This document shows, piece by piece, positions 1-11,284 of a DNA stretch of 64,000 nt (position 1 is its first letter; each line of letters starts with the position of its first letter). The notes below the pieces were generated by a model. It did no database searches, was not told the DNA's origin, and worked only from the letters and a program-made list of their open reading frames with translations. A program made the translations under genes and the position numbers. This stretch comes from Siphonodentalium dalli (lineage: Eukaryota; Mollusca; Scaphopoda; Gadilida; Siphonodentaliidae): contig CP136069.1 of assembly GCA_032622095.1 (NCBI GenBank), positions 157,035,043 to 157,099,042 on the forward strand, written 5' to 3'.

Positions 1-357
1 CATCACCTCTGGTCGGCGCTTTGGCAACAGTGATAAGCCTCTGAAACAAGAGTTGTGGGTCGATGTGTACAACGTCGAGAGACGGAGCACTCATTATTAT
101 TGCTTATATATTTATTGTATGCCTCCTATGTGGAGAAGAGTATATACAGAAAGGTGACAATATAAATTAATATATATACATGTACATGGTTATAACAACG
201 TCGTTGACAACACACCAACACAGAGTTGCGGTATATGGTTTTAAAGTAGCCATATGCGTGTGAGCGAGAGTGCATGTCTATAATGTAGCAGTTATGATAT
301 GCGAGTGCTATTCGATAATATGGCGAGTATTTATGACAATATATTATACTATCTACA

Positions 358-714
358 CTAATATGAAATTGAGTTCCCACGAATAAAACGACACATGGTG
401 AGCAGGTAAGTTGATGAGTCGAGAATAATAACCTCCATTTGATGCAATACTTCGTCGGGAGGGTTAACGACCTCTGACCCAAGAAGAAAAGCACATAGTG
501 TAGAGTCGCTGATTGTGTCAAGATATAAGTACGTTGCTATTCCAAAGTGGTTAAGTATGTGGTCGAAATAACCATTCCTCGTGCAAGTGATGTGATCGGA
601 AGTGCAGTAGCGCATCACATGCAGAAGTTCGTTGTCATAGCACCTCTGACAAGCGTAACACACAAGGTTGTTTTTGTATGTCGTTTTGTTCAAAAGGAGT
701 CCGAGATTTTTCAA
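358..714 (-). CDS. Hypothetical cysteine-containing coding stretch
   Basis: An open frame of 118 codons whose codon choice looks more protein-like than its surroundings, with many C- or T-ending codons and few runs of A. The translation carries clustered cysteines near residues 19-25 (CYACQRC), 38 and 45, followed by a mixed hydrophobic stretch with DTISDSTLCAFLLGSEVV and then VNPPDEVLHQMEVIIL. The CxxC pattern could bind metal, but no family is recognised. There is no clear Kozak context, TATA box or splice pair, so it may be part of a larger exon or a decayed gene. The overlapping 131-codon minus frame (126-521) and the plus frame at 547-747 are treated as shadows. Moderate to low confidence that it is or was coding. 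Confidence 0.28.
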   Translation of the reverse strand: MKNLGLLLNKTTYKNNLVCYACQRCYDNELLHVMRYCTSDHITCTRNGYFDHILNHFGIATYLYLDTISDSTLCAFLLGSEVVNPPDEVLHQMEVIILDSSTYLLTMCRFIRGNSISY

Positions 715-880
715 CTTTTAATCATAATGAGGGAATTTTCTAAGTAATACCCATATATTCCAGCTTGCTGATGGATTTGAGTGTATCGTCTGGAATGTTT
801 TCAGTTTTGTGTCTCCGGAAACTGAAGCTAGCCAATCTCTCTCGTAACTTTCCCTCCCATGTTCATAACGATCTTCTTGC

Positions 881-3174
881 TATTAGTCCATTGCATTGAT
901 GAGTCTCAAACCTCAAACTAATTGCAATACAATGTTTCTTAGCAGGAATAAGTCTATTAACCAATTATAAACAACATACTAAAAATAAAAAAGGATCAAG
1001 AAAGGCGAAATTGATAAATTTTGTGAAATAAATTTAGTAAAATTTAGTAAAATACCCATTTTTATAAAAAACTTCATTTCACATGTCCTTCCATTTAAAT
1101 ATCCATTTTGTTGAGTACACAATCCTGATTACAGAACATAAAACATTTTCCAGATACGTTGAGAATTTTTCGAGTTATGTGCCTCCAAAATTGGGAGTTT
1201 GTCTAATTTCGGAGCCTCAATTTCTGAAGAATTAGCTAAAATCCATATCTTAGGGTCTAGTATTTTAAAAACTAGAGAACAATATCTTACTGTTGTATTA
1301 GTTACCTCACTATATTGTGCACAAAAAATGATCTATTTATGCATCTATTATCGAGAAGACAAAAATATTCTTAAACAAAATGTGTGTTCCATTGTATGGA
1401 CTTAGCCAAATTTGCCTTGTGACACAGAACTGGTGTGATGAAATACCATATTTGAGGTCATACAACTCAATAAATTGATATCCATATGCCCTGTATTTCT
1501 CAAAACCTCTTACGTATACTAGGTTAAATGCACTGTGCTGGAATTGCTAAACACATAAGTGCCATAATCAATGTATGGCCCTATGAATCCTTTGTATTGA
1601 CTCTTTTCCAAAAATGCCATTTTGGACTGTTTTGTGGTGTTTTGTCCATTTTAAAGTTTTTTTTGTGCACAAATAGTAAACAACAATGAATACAATTAGT
1701 GTTTAATGTGTAAAATCATTTGAACGTTCCTCCTAAAACACGTAGTGATGGAAAAAATATGATTACATTGGTTATGCCAATCAACAGTCACTGGATTTCA
1801 CATATTTTTCAAGAAACTGACTCCAAATTGAATGTTGATAATGGGGTAGGTGAAATCACAAAGGCTATGATCTTGTCACCATATTCTAGTCATTGGAGAC
1901 AAAGGGTTGTTTTATTTCAGTTTGTGCAGATTATTCTTGCATGGTAAGCAGTTTAGTACTTTAATAATTATTAGATGTTCATTTAGAACTTTATCAGCAT
2001 GTTATATAGAACCAGCCCGAAATAATGATTCGCCATTTCGCCATTGAGTCACAACAAAAAGGATCGTAGCTCTAAATATGAACATCAAAACAGGAAGCAG
2101 TTTACTCTGTATGAAAGAATAAGGTTTGTAGGAGCTGGTGGTGTTAAAGTTTTATGCATCAAGGTCCATATTTTCTAGATTTTGTCAATATGGTTTCCCC
2201 TACCCCATTTTTCAGATATTCAAATTTGGCATCAGTTTCCAGAACAATTAGTGAAATTCAGTGACATTCATTGACATATCCAACACAAGGCATTTATTTC
2301 AAAACTAAAGTGTTTCAGGAGGAAAGTTCAAATTATTTTGCACATTAAACATACATTGTTTTTACAATTTATACACAAAAACCTTTAAAAATGAACAAAA
2401 AACGCCGCAAAATGGAATTTTTAGATGAGTAAATTCTAAAGATTCATAGGGCCATAATTTGATTTTCTACACCATGATTTGGGAAATTCCTTTACAATGT
2501 GTTTAACGATGTATACTTAAGTGATTATGAGAAAGACAGGGAATATAGATATTTAATTATTGATTTGTATGACATCAAATATGCGATTTCATCACGCATG
2601 TGCTGGACCACAGGCAAATTTGGCTGTCCATACAATGGTGGAACACACATTTTGTTTAAGAATATTTTTGTCCTCTCAATCATAGATGCATAAAGAAATC
2701 ATATTTTGTGCACAACCAAGAGAGGAAATGACCAAAACAACAAGGAATCCCTTCATTTTTTCTTTATTTTTTAAAATACAAGACCATAAAAAATGGATTT
2801 TAACTAATTTTGAGAAATTGAGACTCCGAAATTAGACAAACTCCAAATTTTGGAGGCACATAACTTGAAAAATACTGAACGTATCTAGGAAAGGTTTTAT
2901 ATTCTGTAATCAGGGTTGTGCACTCTACAAAATGGATATATAAATGGAAGGACATGTGAAAGGAAGTTTTTTATAAACATCCTTAAAAAGCTATAAAATG
3001 AGTATTTTACCAAATTTAGACAAATTTATTTCACAAAATTCATCAATTTCGCATTTCTTGATTCTTGTTGATTTTTAGTATATTATTTGTGATGGGTTAA
3101 GGTACTTATTCCCACTGAGAAACTTTGTGTTGCAATTATTTTGAGGTGAAACCATAAATGCACTGGACTAAATA
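881..3174. repeat. 2.3-kb imperfect palindrome (foldback element)
   Basis: The left arm (about 881-1890) is the diverged reverse complement of the right arm (about 2150-3174). Landmarks pair in mirrored order: the ends TATTAGTCCATTGCAT and ATGCACTGGACTAAATA, the block around 1185-1250 with 2800-2870, the blocks around 1560-1720 with 2340-2480, and GATAATGGGGTAGGTGAAA at 1838 with TTTCCCCTACCCCATTTTT near 2200. The arms are about 1 kb and look roughly 75-80 percent alike by eye, with a spacer of about 260 bp. No transposase is encoded; small frames at 1199-1405, 1720-1947 and 2499-2693 are mirror shadows. No target duplication could be defined. Confidence 0.85.
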
Positions 3175-3181
3175 CAGTAGA

Positions 3182-3382
3182 TCAGAATCGAGCCACAAAA
3201 GGGAGAATGTACATGTAGACAGCAGTGGAACGATACGTTTTATCTTTGGGGCGATAGGCCTTTTCCAGCAGATTTAGTGCATTTTGTGATAGCCAACTTC
3301 GCAAGAAATCCTCGATCAATTCGAAGGCGTTATAGGCATTGCTGTTGACGTACCAGTATAAGATCGAACGGAAGCAGAACAT
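3182..3382 (-). CDS. Candidate 3'-terminal exon, death-fold-like helices
   Basis: The minus strand reads NAYNAFELIEDFLRSW then LSQNALNLLEKAYRPK and ends at a TGA at 3182-3184. Codon choice is strongly gene-like (GCC TTC GAA TTG ATC GAG GAT). An acceptor-like CAACAG precedes the AAT-GCC codons near 3344, so the true exon probably starts there and not at the upstream ATG. The spacing of an amphipathic helix, a Trp and a second leucine-rich helix resembles the C-terminal half of a death domain (family pattern: elL..Wl....L...L). That is a pattern impression only. A second similar segment lies upstream in the same orientation at 3868-4125, so one multi-exon gene is possible. Confidence 0.35.
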   Translation of the reverse strand: MFCFRSILYWYVNSNAYNAFELIEDFLRSWLSQNALNLLEKAYRPKDKTYRSTAVYMYILPFVARF

Positions 3383-3725
3383 GACAATAATATAATCTAA
3401 TCAAAGTGATGGATGTTGCTGCAAAAACGGCTTGCATAGTATTCAACTGATTGAAATGCCAAATCAAACAAAAAGAGCATTCAATCCTTCGGGGTGACTT
3501 ACACTGACGAGTGTTCTCGTCCATACAGCACAAAGATTGATTTTCTTCAAAAGATGCCACACCCACACAAACAAGAAAGATGTACAAGAATTTATATCTT
3601 TCATCATTCATCGACAACCTCGCCCACAAATCAGTACCACTTTGGGATTTCCTAGAGAAAGACGTACCAGTCATGTGGAAGGAACCAAAGGTGTTTTGAC
3701 AAAACAACTCTTCAATATTTATCAT
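3330..3725 (-). CDS. Open minus-strand frame between candidate exons
   Basis: A 131-codon frame lies between the two death-fold-like segments. An internal ATG at 3609-3611 starts a hydrophobic stretch (YKFLYIFLVCVGVASF) that could be a signal or membrane segment. A good donor (CAGT then GTAAGTC) sits near 3502. Part of the frame beyond that donor reads like intron, so the real coding part, if any, is probably only from about 3725 to 3503. No family is recognised, and whether this joins 3182-3382 and 3868-4125 is not decided by the sequence. Confidence 0.2.
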   Translation of the reverse strand: MINIEELFCQNTFGSFHMTGTSFSRKSQSGTDLWARLSMNDERYKFLYIFLVCVGVASFEENQSLCCMDENTRQCKSPRRIECSFCLIWHFNQLNTMQAVFAATSITLIRLYYCHVLLPFDLILVRQQQCL

Positions 3726-3867
3726 ATATAACTATAAGTTAAACGATATAGGCCACCTGACTGGAGACACTGAAACGCATTTACCAAGTCTACAATTATT
3801 CTAACCCCGATTGTATATACTGCTCCGACTGAAACTTTTCAGTTTAAATCTAATAACATATTCGGGG

Positions 3868-4125
3868 TTATCGAAAATATATACTCATAAAATGACAATC
3901 GCAAACTTTCAAAATTGATTGTGCGAATTTGTCATAGCTTCCGACAAAATCGCCTTTGATATCACTCACATGCAAGCCTTGTATGTTTCTCCAACATCTA
4001 CAGATAGTTGCAATGTCGTTTTCTGTTAAAACAAGGACGTCGATAATGTATCCTTGAACTACATCAGTTACTTGTATGGAAATAATGAAAACTAACATCG
4101 ACAATTGGTTGTATAAGAACAACAT
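3868..4125 (-). CDS. Candidate exon, death-domain-like segment
   Basis: The minus strand reads ENDIATICRCWRNIQGLH, then VSDIKGDFVGSYDKFAQSIL, and stops at 3868-3870. Asp-Ile, a central Trp, Leu-His-Val and Ser-Asp-Ile followed by a second helix match the general layout of death-fold domains (helix, W, L.L...I). This is a visual match only. An acceptor-like TTTTAACAG precedes the GAA-AAC-GAC codons, and a consensus donor GTGAGT lies inside the frame right after TTGCAT. The exon could therefore end there, or the frame could be read through. The N-terminal part (MLVFIISIQVTDVVQGY) would then be intron, not a signal peptide. Confidence 0.3.
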   Translation of the reverse strand: MLFLYNQLSMLVFIISIQVTDVVQGYIIDVLVLTENDIATICRCWRNIQGLHVSDIKGDFVGSYDKFAQSILKVCDCHFMSIYFR

Positions 4126-4523
4126 CTGGTCTATACAGCCACGGACACATTTCCATTGGTGTGTCTTTACAAAATTAAATTGCCGGTTGATCTACCCTGA
4201 GATTTTATATGCATGTAATGCCCTTTGATCAGTATTCTGCCATAATTATTTGCAAAATTGCACATTGTTAGCTCAACTTCACTTTGTAAAGTTTGAGCCA
4301 CGTGGAATATTCCAAAGTTTGAGCTACAAAAAGAAAATGTGTTTTCTCTCAACAGACACGAAGGAATGAAACTTTAAATGCGCATATTCAATCTTTAAAT
4401 GCGATAAATACAATCGGAAGCGGGAAAAGTGGCAAACAGTTCCTAAAACAGTTGTCTTTTCGAACGAATGTACGATTCAAGAACCAGCGTGTTGCACGAA
4501 ATTAGGAAAGTGAAACAGCAAAC

Positions 4524-5400
4524 ATGTTGGTCGAAACGAGGTCAAATAAACAAGAAAAACTTGACGATTTCGACGATATCAGCAAATGTTTCATCAATCT
4601 ACATGCTAGAATAGCAAATAGACTAGATAACGTGGAGCAAAACGTCCAGAATCTCTCATTAAAAGTGGAGAAAATCGAAATCTGTGAAAATGAAAGATTT
4701 AGAAGAAACTACAATCCCGGAAATGGAAGAAAAAGTGAACACTCAGTCAGGTAAAGTTGATGAAGTTTCTAGAAGTGTTGACTTCACATTTGATCAGTTG
4801 TCAGACAAAATTGATGAATGTTTATTGGCACAGCAACATTTTGAACAAACGATAACAGAGTTGACAAATCGCCAAGTTGAGACGAAATCCTCTCTTATAA
4901 AACTGGACATGTGGGGCCGTAAATGGAATCTAACAATCCGAGGTATTCCAGACTCAAGGAATGAAACACATTCACAACAGGTATAAAAGTTATACAATTC
5001 TTCACAACAAACCTGAACATTCTGAAGAAAGAACAGGCGAGATATATTTCTCAGCATGTCATAGGTTGCCGACTGGAGACGATTCATCCCCAAATGTAAT
5101 AGTTCGTTTTGCGTCACTTCTTGACCGAGATCTTGTGCTAACAAAGGCAACAAAACTTAAACCAGGTTCAAAACTCAGTGTTTCAGTGGACCTTCCTCCT
5201 ACTATTTCAAAACTTCGAGGACAACTTCTCAAGCAAAGGGCGGAACTACCTCCGGAGGAGAAGAAAAAAACCCAGGATTTAGTATCTTAGAAAGAACCCT
5301 TGTAAAACTTTCACCAAAATATTCGGCATCAACTTGAGAAACACTAAGCATGTATTGCTGCCAGAAACTTTAAAGGCACGTGAGGCCTTAGTTGTCGAAA
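4524..5400 (+). pseudogene. L1-type ORF1 (coiled coil, RNA-binding), frameshifted
   Basis: Three frames overlap to make one protein: 4524-4754, 4684-4986 and 4961-5290, with the same tail continuing to about 5400 in another frame. The first two parts form a heptad-like coiled coil (LHARIANRLDNVEQNVQNLS, then EVSRSVDFTFDQLSDKIDEC). Next come DMWGRKWNLTIRGIPDS and VIVRFASLLDRDLVLTKATK, which match the RRM core of L1 ORF1p-type RNA chaperones. The tail (LRKNPCKTFTKIFG, near 5290-5340) matches the C-terminal domain. In this family the protein trimerises and coats the element RNA. At least two frameshifts and a stop (near 5288) break it here. The start at 4524 is the first ATG in frame, after a GAAAC stretch. 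Confidence 0.75.
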
Positions 5401-6603
5401 ATATTCATATTTGTTCTAATCACCGTAAACAGAAAAACATTAAAACGCATACAGTTTCGTTCATATATACCATGACCATCACGTAAACAGCATGTTATCA
5501 TAAAGACCTACTATATTTTACCTAAGCAAGAGCCTGAGTGTGTTACAGAAGACAGCACAATGCTACTGGCTAATCACACACAAATGGCATGAACGCTCTT
5601 TATTAGCTCCATATCAGGAATTCACCAACAAAGAACGCTCTTTATGTTTACCATCATAATATAAACAAACACCAGAAAAGTAACTTTTTATGCTTTTGTT
5701 TACATAACAATGGTCAAACATTTGACAATAACATACTGTTTATGCGATATTTCTTATTTGTATACGGACAAAGTCTGTCTACATTTTGATGTTCTTTCTG
5801 TTTGTGGCGGTTTTTGACGGGTGGAAATATTTTCACAGGATACCCACCGCCAAGGCCAACCGTACCTTTAAACAGAGAGAACTGTTAGTACGTGGGACTG
5901 AAGAGATACCAGATCTAGGAACCCCATTGGACTTCAGCTATATAGTTCTTCTCTGAAGTGAAAATATGTGCAATTATTAAAATATTTGATGACCAAATTG
6001 ATTTATTTTCAGGAAGAATTTAAATATATGTTTATAAAATGAATCTATTTAATTTCAATACTGCTCTATAAAAGGCTCAGAATTCAAAATTTGATATTGA
6101 CCCTTCTACGACTGGAGGCTCTGGAGCTTCTTGAAATTTTACGCAAACCCTGTGCCAAAACATTCTTTTATATACGTGAGTCCCCCAATGGGGACGAGAG
6201 AAAACTTATAGCAATCTTTGCAACCAATTACAAATACTCCTCAACTCTCAGATGCATTTATTAATCAATTGTGAGAGAATTAATACACAATTATAACATT
6301 AAAGTGTAAACCAATTGGAGCTCAGCTTCCTTAAATGGACATCCAAGGCTTTAAGGGAAAGGAAAATATTTTCATACAAGTAAATATGCTGACAATCATA
6401 AGCATGATTATCCTCTCTCTCTCTCCTTGTTTGTCAACGAATAAATGAAGAGTGCACAAGCTTAAGTGGGTACGGTGGGATGTCATTTGTTATGGTTTAT
6501 AAAAAAATTGATCTCAACTATTTTAATTATGTGCATGACTTATGTTTTATTATAAAGAGTGTTGTATCTCATCTAGATAATATCATAGAAAGAATCATCA
6601 AAA
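5401..6603 (+). other. Spacer between ORF1 and ORF2 without coding
   Basis: About 1.2 kb, unusually long for the gap between L1-type ORFs, so it probably contains later insertions. Two copies of GAACGCTCTTTAT occur at about 5591 and 5631; its reverse complement recurs three times at 53.9-54.3 kb. At 6115-6200 there is a worn copy of the hairpin element seen elsewhere (GGAGCTTCTTGAAATTTTACG, then CCTGTGCCAA and TATATACGTGAGTC). A (CT) run is at 6413-6424. No other structure is evident. Confidence 0.6.
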
Positions 6604-9600
6604 ATGCCTGATATTCATATTGGAGCTTTAAATTATCGTGGGTTAGCATCAAATCAGCTGAAAAGAAGGGATATATTTAACCGATGTAGAGAAAAATTTG
6701 ATATAACTCTACTTGTAGACACACATTCTTGCAAAGAAATTGAAAACAAGTGGAAATATGAGTGGGATTTATCAAGCCTTCTTCTCCTCTTTCTCTAGTT
6801 CTAAGAGAGGTGTAGCCATACTAATCCGGAATACTCTACAATACAAGATTCATAATCTAATTACAGACCAGCATGGTAATTTCATTATTTTAGAAGACCA
6901 GAGATTGAGTATATGTGCTCTCTATGGTCCAAACGATGATAAACCATCATTCTTTGAGAGCATTTTTTCAAAATTAGAAGAAATAGAAAATACTTCAATA
7001 CTAATAGCCGGAGACTGGAATGTACCACAAAATTATGAAATAGATACAGTCAATTACAAACAGAGGAATAACACAAAATCAAATGAAATAAATTTTGGCA
7101 AAATAGATTGGACTTGCATGACGTGTGGAGGCTTGAAAACCCCAAATGCTCAACGTTACACTTGGAGGGGCCCAGGAAGAAAGATGGCACGTCTTGACTA
7201 CTTCCTGGTCTCCTCAGATTTGCAACCTTTTGTTGTTAAATCTGAAATATTAATAAGCTACAAATCAGATCATAGTCCAGTAAGCCTGAATCTCCAATTT
7301 CATTGTCATCCAAGAGGAAGAGGCACATGGAAATTCAATAATAGTCTTTTAAGAGATCAGCAGTATATAGACATAGTAAAACAAACAATATCAAGTGTAG
7401 TAGATCAGTACAGCAGTCACGCGGAAACTGGTAGCAAGGATTCTGACTCTTTCACTAAAAATGACCAACTTTTTGGGGAAACCCTGAAAATAATGATAAG
7501 AGGGGAAACTATAGCATATTCTTCCAAAAAAAATCAAAACCAAATAGAAAAATGCTTAGAAAACAGATTAAAGGTACTCAACCCGATAAAACTCCTCTCA
7601 ATTACTATTTCAATGGCTTCGGGGGTCAAAAATATTTGATTCGAGTCGAGGAAGTCACCCATCAAAGCTCACATTTGTTAGATATCGATTTTAGAAATCT
7701 ATTATTTTTCATTATCGGGAATACTATCTGGCCCAGAACTCAGTCAAAATTGCGTTAAAATTACCACTTGATTTTAGAGTTATTCACCCTTGTCTGTTTG
7801 AATAGATTTGGAGTACACATCCAGAGCAGATTACGGCAGTTATTAGTACTGATCTCGAGAACATAACAAATTTGAAAAATCAATATCTAATAACTCTGAG
7901 CTTTGTTTGATGGGTTCCTCGACTCGAATCAAATATTTTTTACCCCCAAAGCCAAAGAAATAGTAATATAGGACCCTCTGATCGGATTGTTGTTGTTGGA
8001 ATCTGTTGAGATGGGGACCCTCTTTACGGGTTGAGTATCTTTAACTAACCTTTATGAAACCTTAGATAAAGGAGACTACTCAGTAGCAGAAGAGATAGAA
8101 AAAGTTAAAACAGATCTAAACAATCACAGAAATAAAAAAATTCAAGGTATTATCACTCGCACAAAAGCTAGGTGGAAAGTTGAAGGTGAAAAGTCAACAA
8201 ATTATTTTTGTAATTTGGATAAGAGAAGTTACACTGAAAAATCAATTCCAAAATTGATAAAAAGCGATGGAACGGAAACAGATAACTTCGCAGAAATACT
8301 AGAGGAACAACATCACTTTTACAATGATTTATATAGCTCAAAATTAAAACCAGATAAAAATCTAAATGAAGACATTTTTTGGGATGAAAATAATCCATTC
8401 ATAAGATTACTAGAAGAAGAAGAGTCAGAATCTATGGAGGGCTGCCTGACTGATCAGGAATGTTATACATCATTGAAAAACATGAAAAATAATAAATCCC
8501 CTGGGTCAGATGGATACACAGTTGAATTCTATAAATTCTTCTGGAAAAACTTAAGAAAATATGTGATCAATTCATTAAACTGTGGTTTTAGATCACAAAT
8601 GCTCTCAGTGACATAGCGATGTGGGATAATAACATGTATCCCAAAACAAAATAAACCTAGAATTTATATTAAAAATTGGAGACCAATCTCATTATTAAAT
8701 GTGGATGCCAAAATAGGATCCTCAGTAATCGCAAATCGAATAAAAAAAGCTCTACCTAATTTAATAACCGATACACAACTTGGTTTCCTTTCTGGGCGAT
8801 ACATAGGAGAATCTACTAGACTCATTTTTGATTTGCTAAATAGGTGTGACCGTGATAATATTCCAGGAACCCTCACAATACTGGACTTTGAAAAAGCATT
8901 TGATTGCCTAGAATGGAATTTTATAGCCAAATGCCTTAAATTCTTTAAATTCGGGCCAGATATAGTGAAATGGATTGAAACATTCTACAAAGACATATTC
9001 AGTTATGTTATAAATAATGGAAATCTATCAGACAGAATAAATATTTCTAGAGGAGTGAGGCAGGGTGGCCCATTAACTCCATATTTATTCATATTAGCAG
9101 TTGAAATTCTCAGCGCTGCACTCAAGTATAACCCAGATATTAAAGGGATAAAACTGAACGATTCGGAATTTATCTTAACCCAGTATGCTGATGACCTAAC
9201 CCTCTTCCTCCAGGATGACATTCACTCTCTTAATACTGCCTTTAAACTCATAAGTGATTTCACCAAAATTTCAGGTTTGAAATAAACTTCGAAAAAACTC
9301 AGGTTATTTGGATTGGATCGAAACGGGGCTGTGGTGAGGAACTGAATACTGATGTGCAAGCGGAATGGAACCATAATAGCTCAGTAACGATATTGGGTAT
9401 AAAGTTTGATCTTTTTGGGGAAAGCTATGTCGAAAAAAAACTATGTGGACAAAGTTCATAGTACAGAAAAATTACTAAATGATTGGTCTTTTAGACAACT
9501 CAGTCTTATAGGTAAAACTACGGTTATAAAAACATTGGCACTCCCTATTCTCACACACTGCTTAACAGTACTTACATCACCATCGCAGAACATCAAGAAT

Positions 9601-10916
9601 AGAATACAAAAAATCTTTTTTGAATTTATTTGGTCTGGAAAACCTGACAAAATTAAGCGCAGTGTTCTGATCAACAATAAGGAAGAAGGTGGGTTAAATT
9701 TCCCCCATCTAGACTCGTATGAAAAAGCACGAAAAATGTCATGGATTAAAAAAGTCATTGTTCCTTCATTAACAATTGGGTGGAAGACCATATTTTTAGA
9801 TGAGATTGAACAAGTTGGAGGGAACAATATTTGGTTCTTGCGACAGGAGGGGTTAGACTTAGTTAGCAGGAAACTTAACCCATTCTGGAGATGCCTCTTA
9901 CAATTCTGGTCTGCATTAGACCAAAATCACACCACAGCCCCTGCAGAGATACAATCCCAGCCATTACATATGAACAAAAATATACAGATCAATAAAAAAC
10001 CTTTTATTGATAAAAAGTGGATAAAACATGGAGTTTACTTTATAAATGTTAAAGACAGAATTTCCAATTAAACAATCCAACGATCTCCTGGACTATGGGT
10101 GATTCAGGCTTTCTGGAATATAACACATTCTGTCATTTATATGATCTACAAACTCCATTTACCATCTATCATGGAGTACTGAACGCACTCCCCTTGTCCT
10201 GGAAAGCATATGTGAGAGATACTAAGAGAATGAACTCTATAACAACTGAAAAAATTGAGACTGTGCAAAAATCAAATAAAACTTGTAAAACATTTTATCC
10301 ACTCTTCCGATGTATGAATTCAATGAGATCAGAAACTAATGAGAAATATTGGAAGGATCGCTTAGAAAAATATTTCAGTGAAGAAGATTGGAAAACTATT
10401 TACTTAAAGCCTTATCAATTAACTGATGATACAAGTCTTCAAACTTTTCAATATAAAATTATTCAAAATATAATGTATACCAACTCAAAACTATTTAAGT
10501 GTAAACTTTCAGAAACTGAATTGTGTACATTTTGTGGGAATACGAAAGAGACTATTTTACACCTTTTCTTTGAATGCGCAGTCTCAAAGTCAATACTGCT
10601 TGAATTTTAAGACCGTTTAAAAGAGTCTTGTAATATCTCTTCACAATTTACACCAGAATTTGTAATCTTATGTTTTCTGAAAGACAGCTACTGCAATACA
10701 GCAATACTTGATATATATCTTCTTTTATATAAGAGATATATATATTCATGTAAAATGAAGCCTATTAATCCCTCACTCCAAGGATTCTTGGATCGAATCC
10801 GGAATTACAAAGCCATAGAAACTTATTTTCCTGCGAATCCAGATTCGAAGAAAGAAATTTGTTTTCGTGAAAGGTGGAGTATGATAGAAAACTTTCTTAA
10901 ACAACCAGCACTCTAA
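6604..10916 (+). pseudogene. L1/Tx1-like ORF2: AP endonuclease and reverse transcriptase
   Basis: The family protein nicks target DNA and reverse-transcribes the element RNA in place. Endonuclease at 6604-7570: MPDIHIGALNYRGL at the start, AGDWN, YTWRGPGRKMARLDYFL and SDHSPV; the usual ETH motif reads VDTH. RT at about 8240-9290: NNKSPGSDG, NWRPISLLN, LDFEKAFDCLEW, GVRQGGPLTPYLF and YADD. The thumb and post-RT part (9406-10071) carries WSFRQLSLIGKTTVIKTLAL and FFEFIWSGKPDKIKR. The end (10095-10916) has a zf-RVT-like CTFCGNTKETILHLFFEC and stops at 10914-10916. Damage: frameshifts near 6780, 9283, 9400 and 10075, nonsense at 8614-8616 (TAG where the frame otherwise continues as SVT-RCGIITCIPK) and at 10608-10610, and the MITE at 7572-8040. 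Confidence 0.9.
7572..8040 (+). mobile_element. TTAA-flanked MITE, family A copy 1
   Basis: The element begins AGGTACTCAACCCG and ends CGGGTTGAGTATCT, so the tips are inverted repeats, and TTAA flanks it at 7568-7571 and 8041-8044. A second inner inverted pair holds TTTGATTCGAGTCGAGGA (about 7636) and TCCTCGACTCGAATCAAA (about 7916). Removing the element and one TTAA joins AGA-TTA to ACT-AAC in frame, giving ENRL-TNLYETLDK, so both ends and the target site are fixed. A TTAA duplication is the signature of piggyBac-type transposases; none is encoded here. Confidence 0.93.
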
Positions 10917-11284
10917 TATGTATAGATTATAAAAAAAGGCGCTTATGCCTCAAAAGTTAAATCCTAAATGGTAATTAATATAGCAAATATATTAAATGAA
11001 TTCTGCATCATACATTTGTATATCACAGTGTAATACACTGTGATATGTTTCTGACCAAATTTACTGAATCCCAAATATGTCCCCTCCAAATGAGACATAC
11101 CCAGACATAAATTAGCATTTTAAAGATTCTACCCCACCATTTAACAAAGAGAGATATAACTCACCCTGGATTATATAAACAAATTAACACATCACTGATT
11201 ATATAATTTATTTGTTTCATGTACTTGAGATGTTATACATGTATATTGAGATCTGAATAACAATTATTAAAAACAAAACAAAAG
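10917..11284. other. Non-coding stretch after the L1-like element
   Basis: AT-rich sequence, probably the 3' UTR of the retrotransposon at its start. It holds a short palindrome (TATCACAGTGTA facing TACACTGTGATA) at about 11022-11045. Nothing else is recognised. Confidence 0.5.

Larger units (their letters stand above)
4380..10950 (+). mobile_element. L1/Tx1-like non-LTR retrotransposon, decayed
   Basis: This is a two-ORF element of APE-type retrotransposon layout: a coiled-coil ORF1 (4524-5400), a long spacer (5401-6603) and an endonuclease/RT ORF2 (6604-10916). Several frameshifts and in-frame stops show it is dead. A MITE interrupts ORF2 at 7572-8040. The RT motifs (GVRQGGPLTPYLFILAVEIL, QYADDLTLFLQ) and the C-terminal Cys/His cluster fit the L1/Tx1 branch. 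The 5' edge near 4380 and the 3' edge near 10950 are estimates; no clear poly(A) tail or target duplication was found. Confidence 0.85.

Noticed and set aside
2-156. Plus frame with KQELWVDVYNVERRST at the window start
   Set aside because: It could be the end of a coding exon, but it is cut by the window, has no visible splice site and runs into low-complexity text.
7625-7660. tRNA-like B-box (GATTCGAGTC)
   Set aside because: It lies inside MITE family A as part of an inverted repeat; no A-box or cloverleaf is present.
8664-9827. Antisense open frames at 8664-8930, 9003-9221 and 9456-9827
   Set aside because: They are shadows of the RT reading frame on the plus strand.
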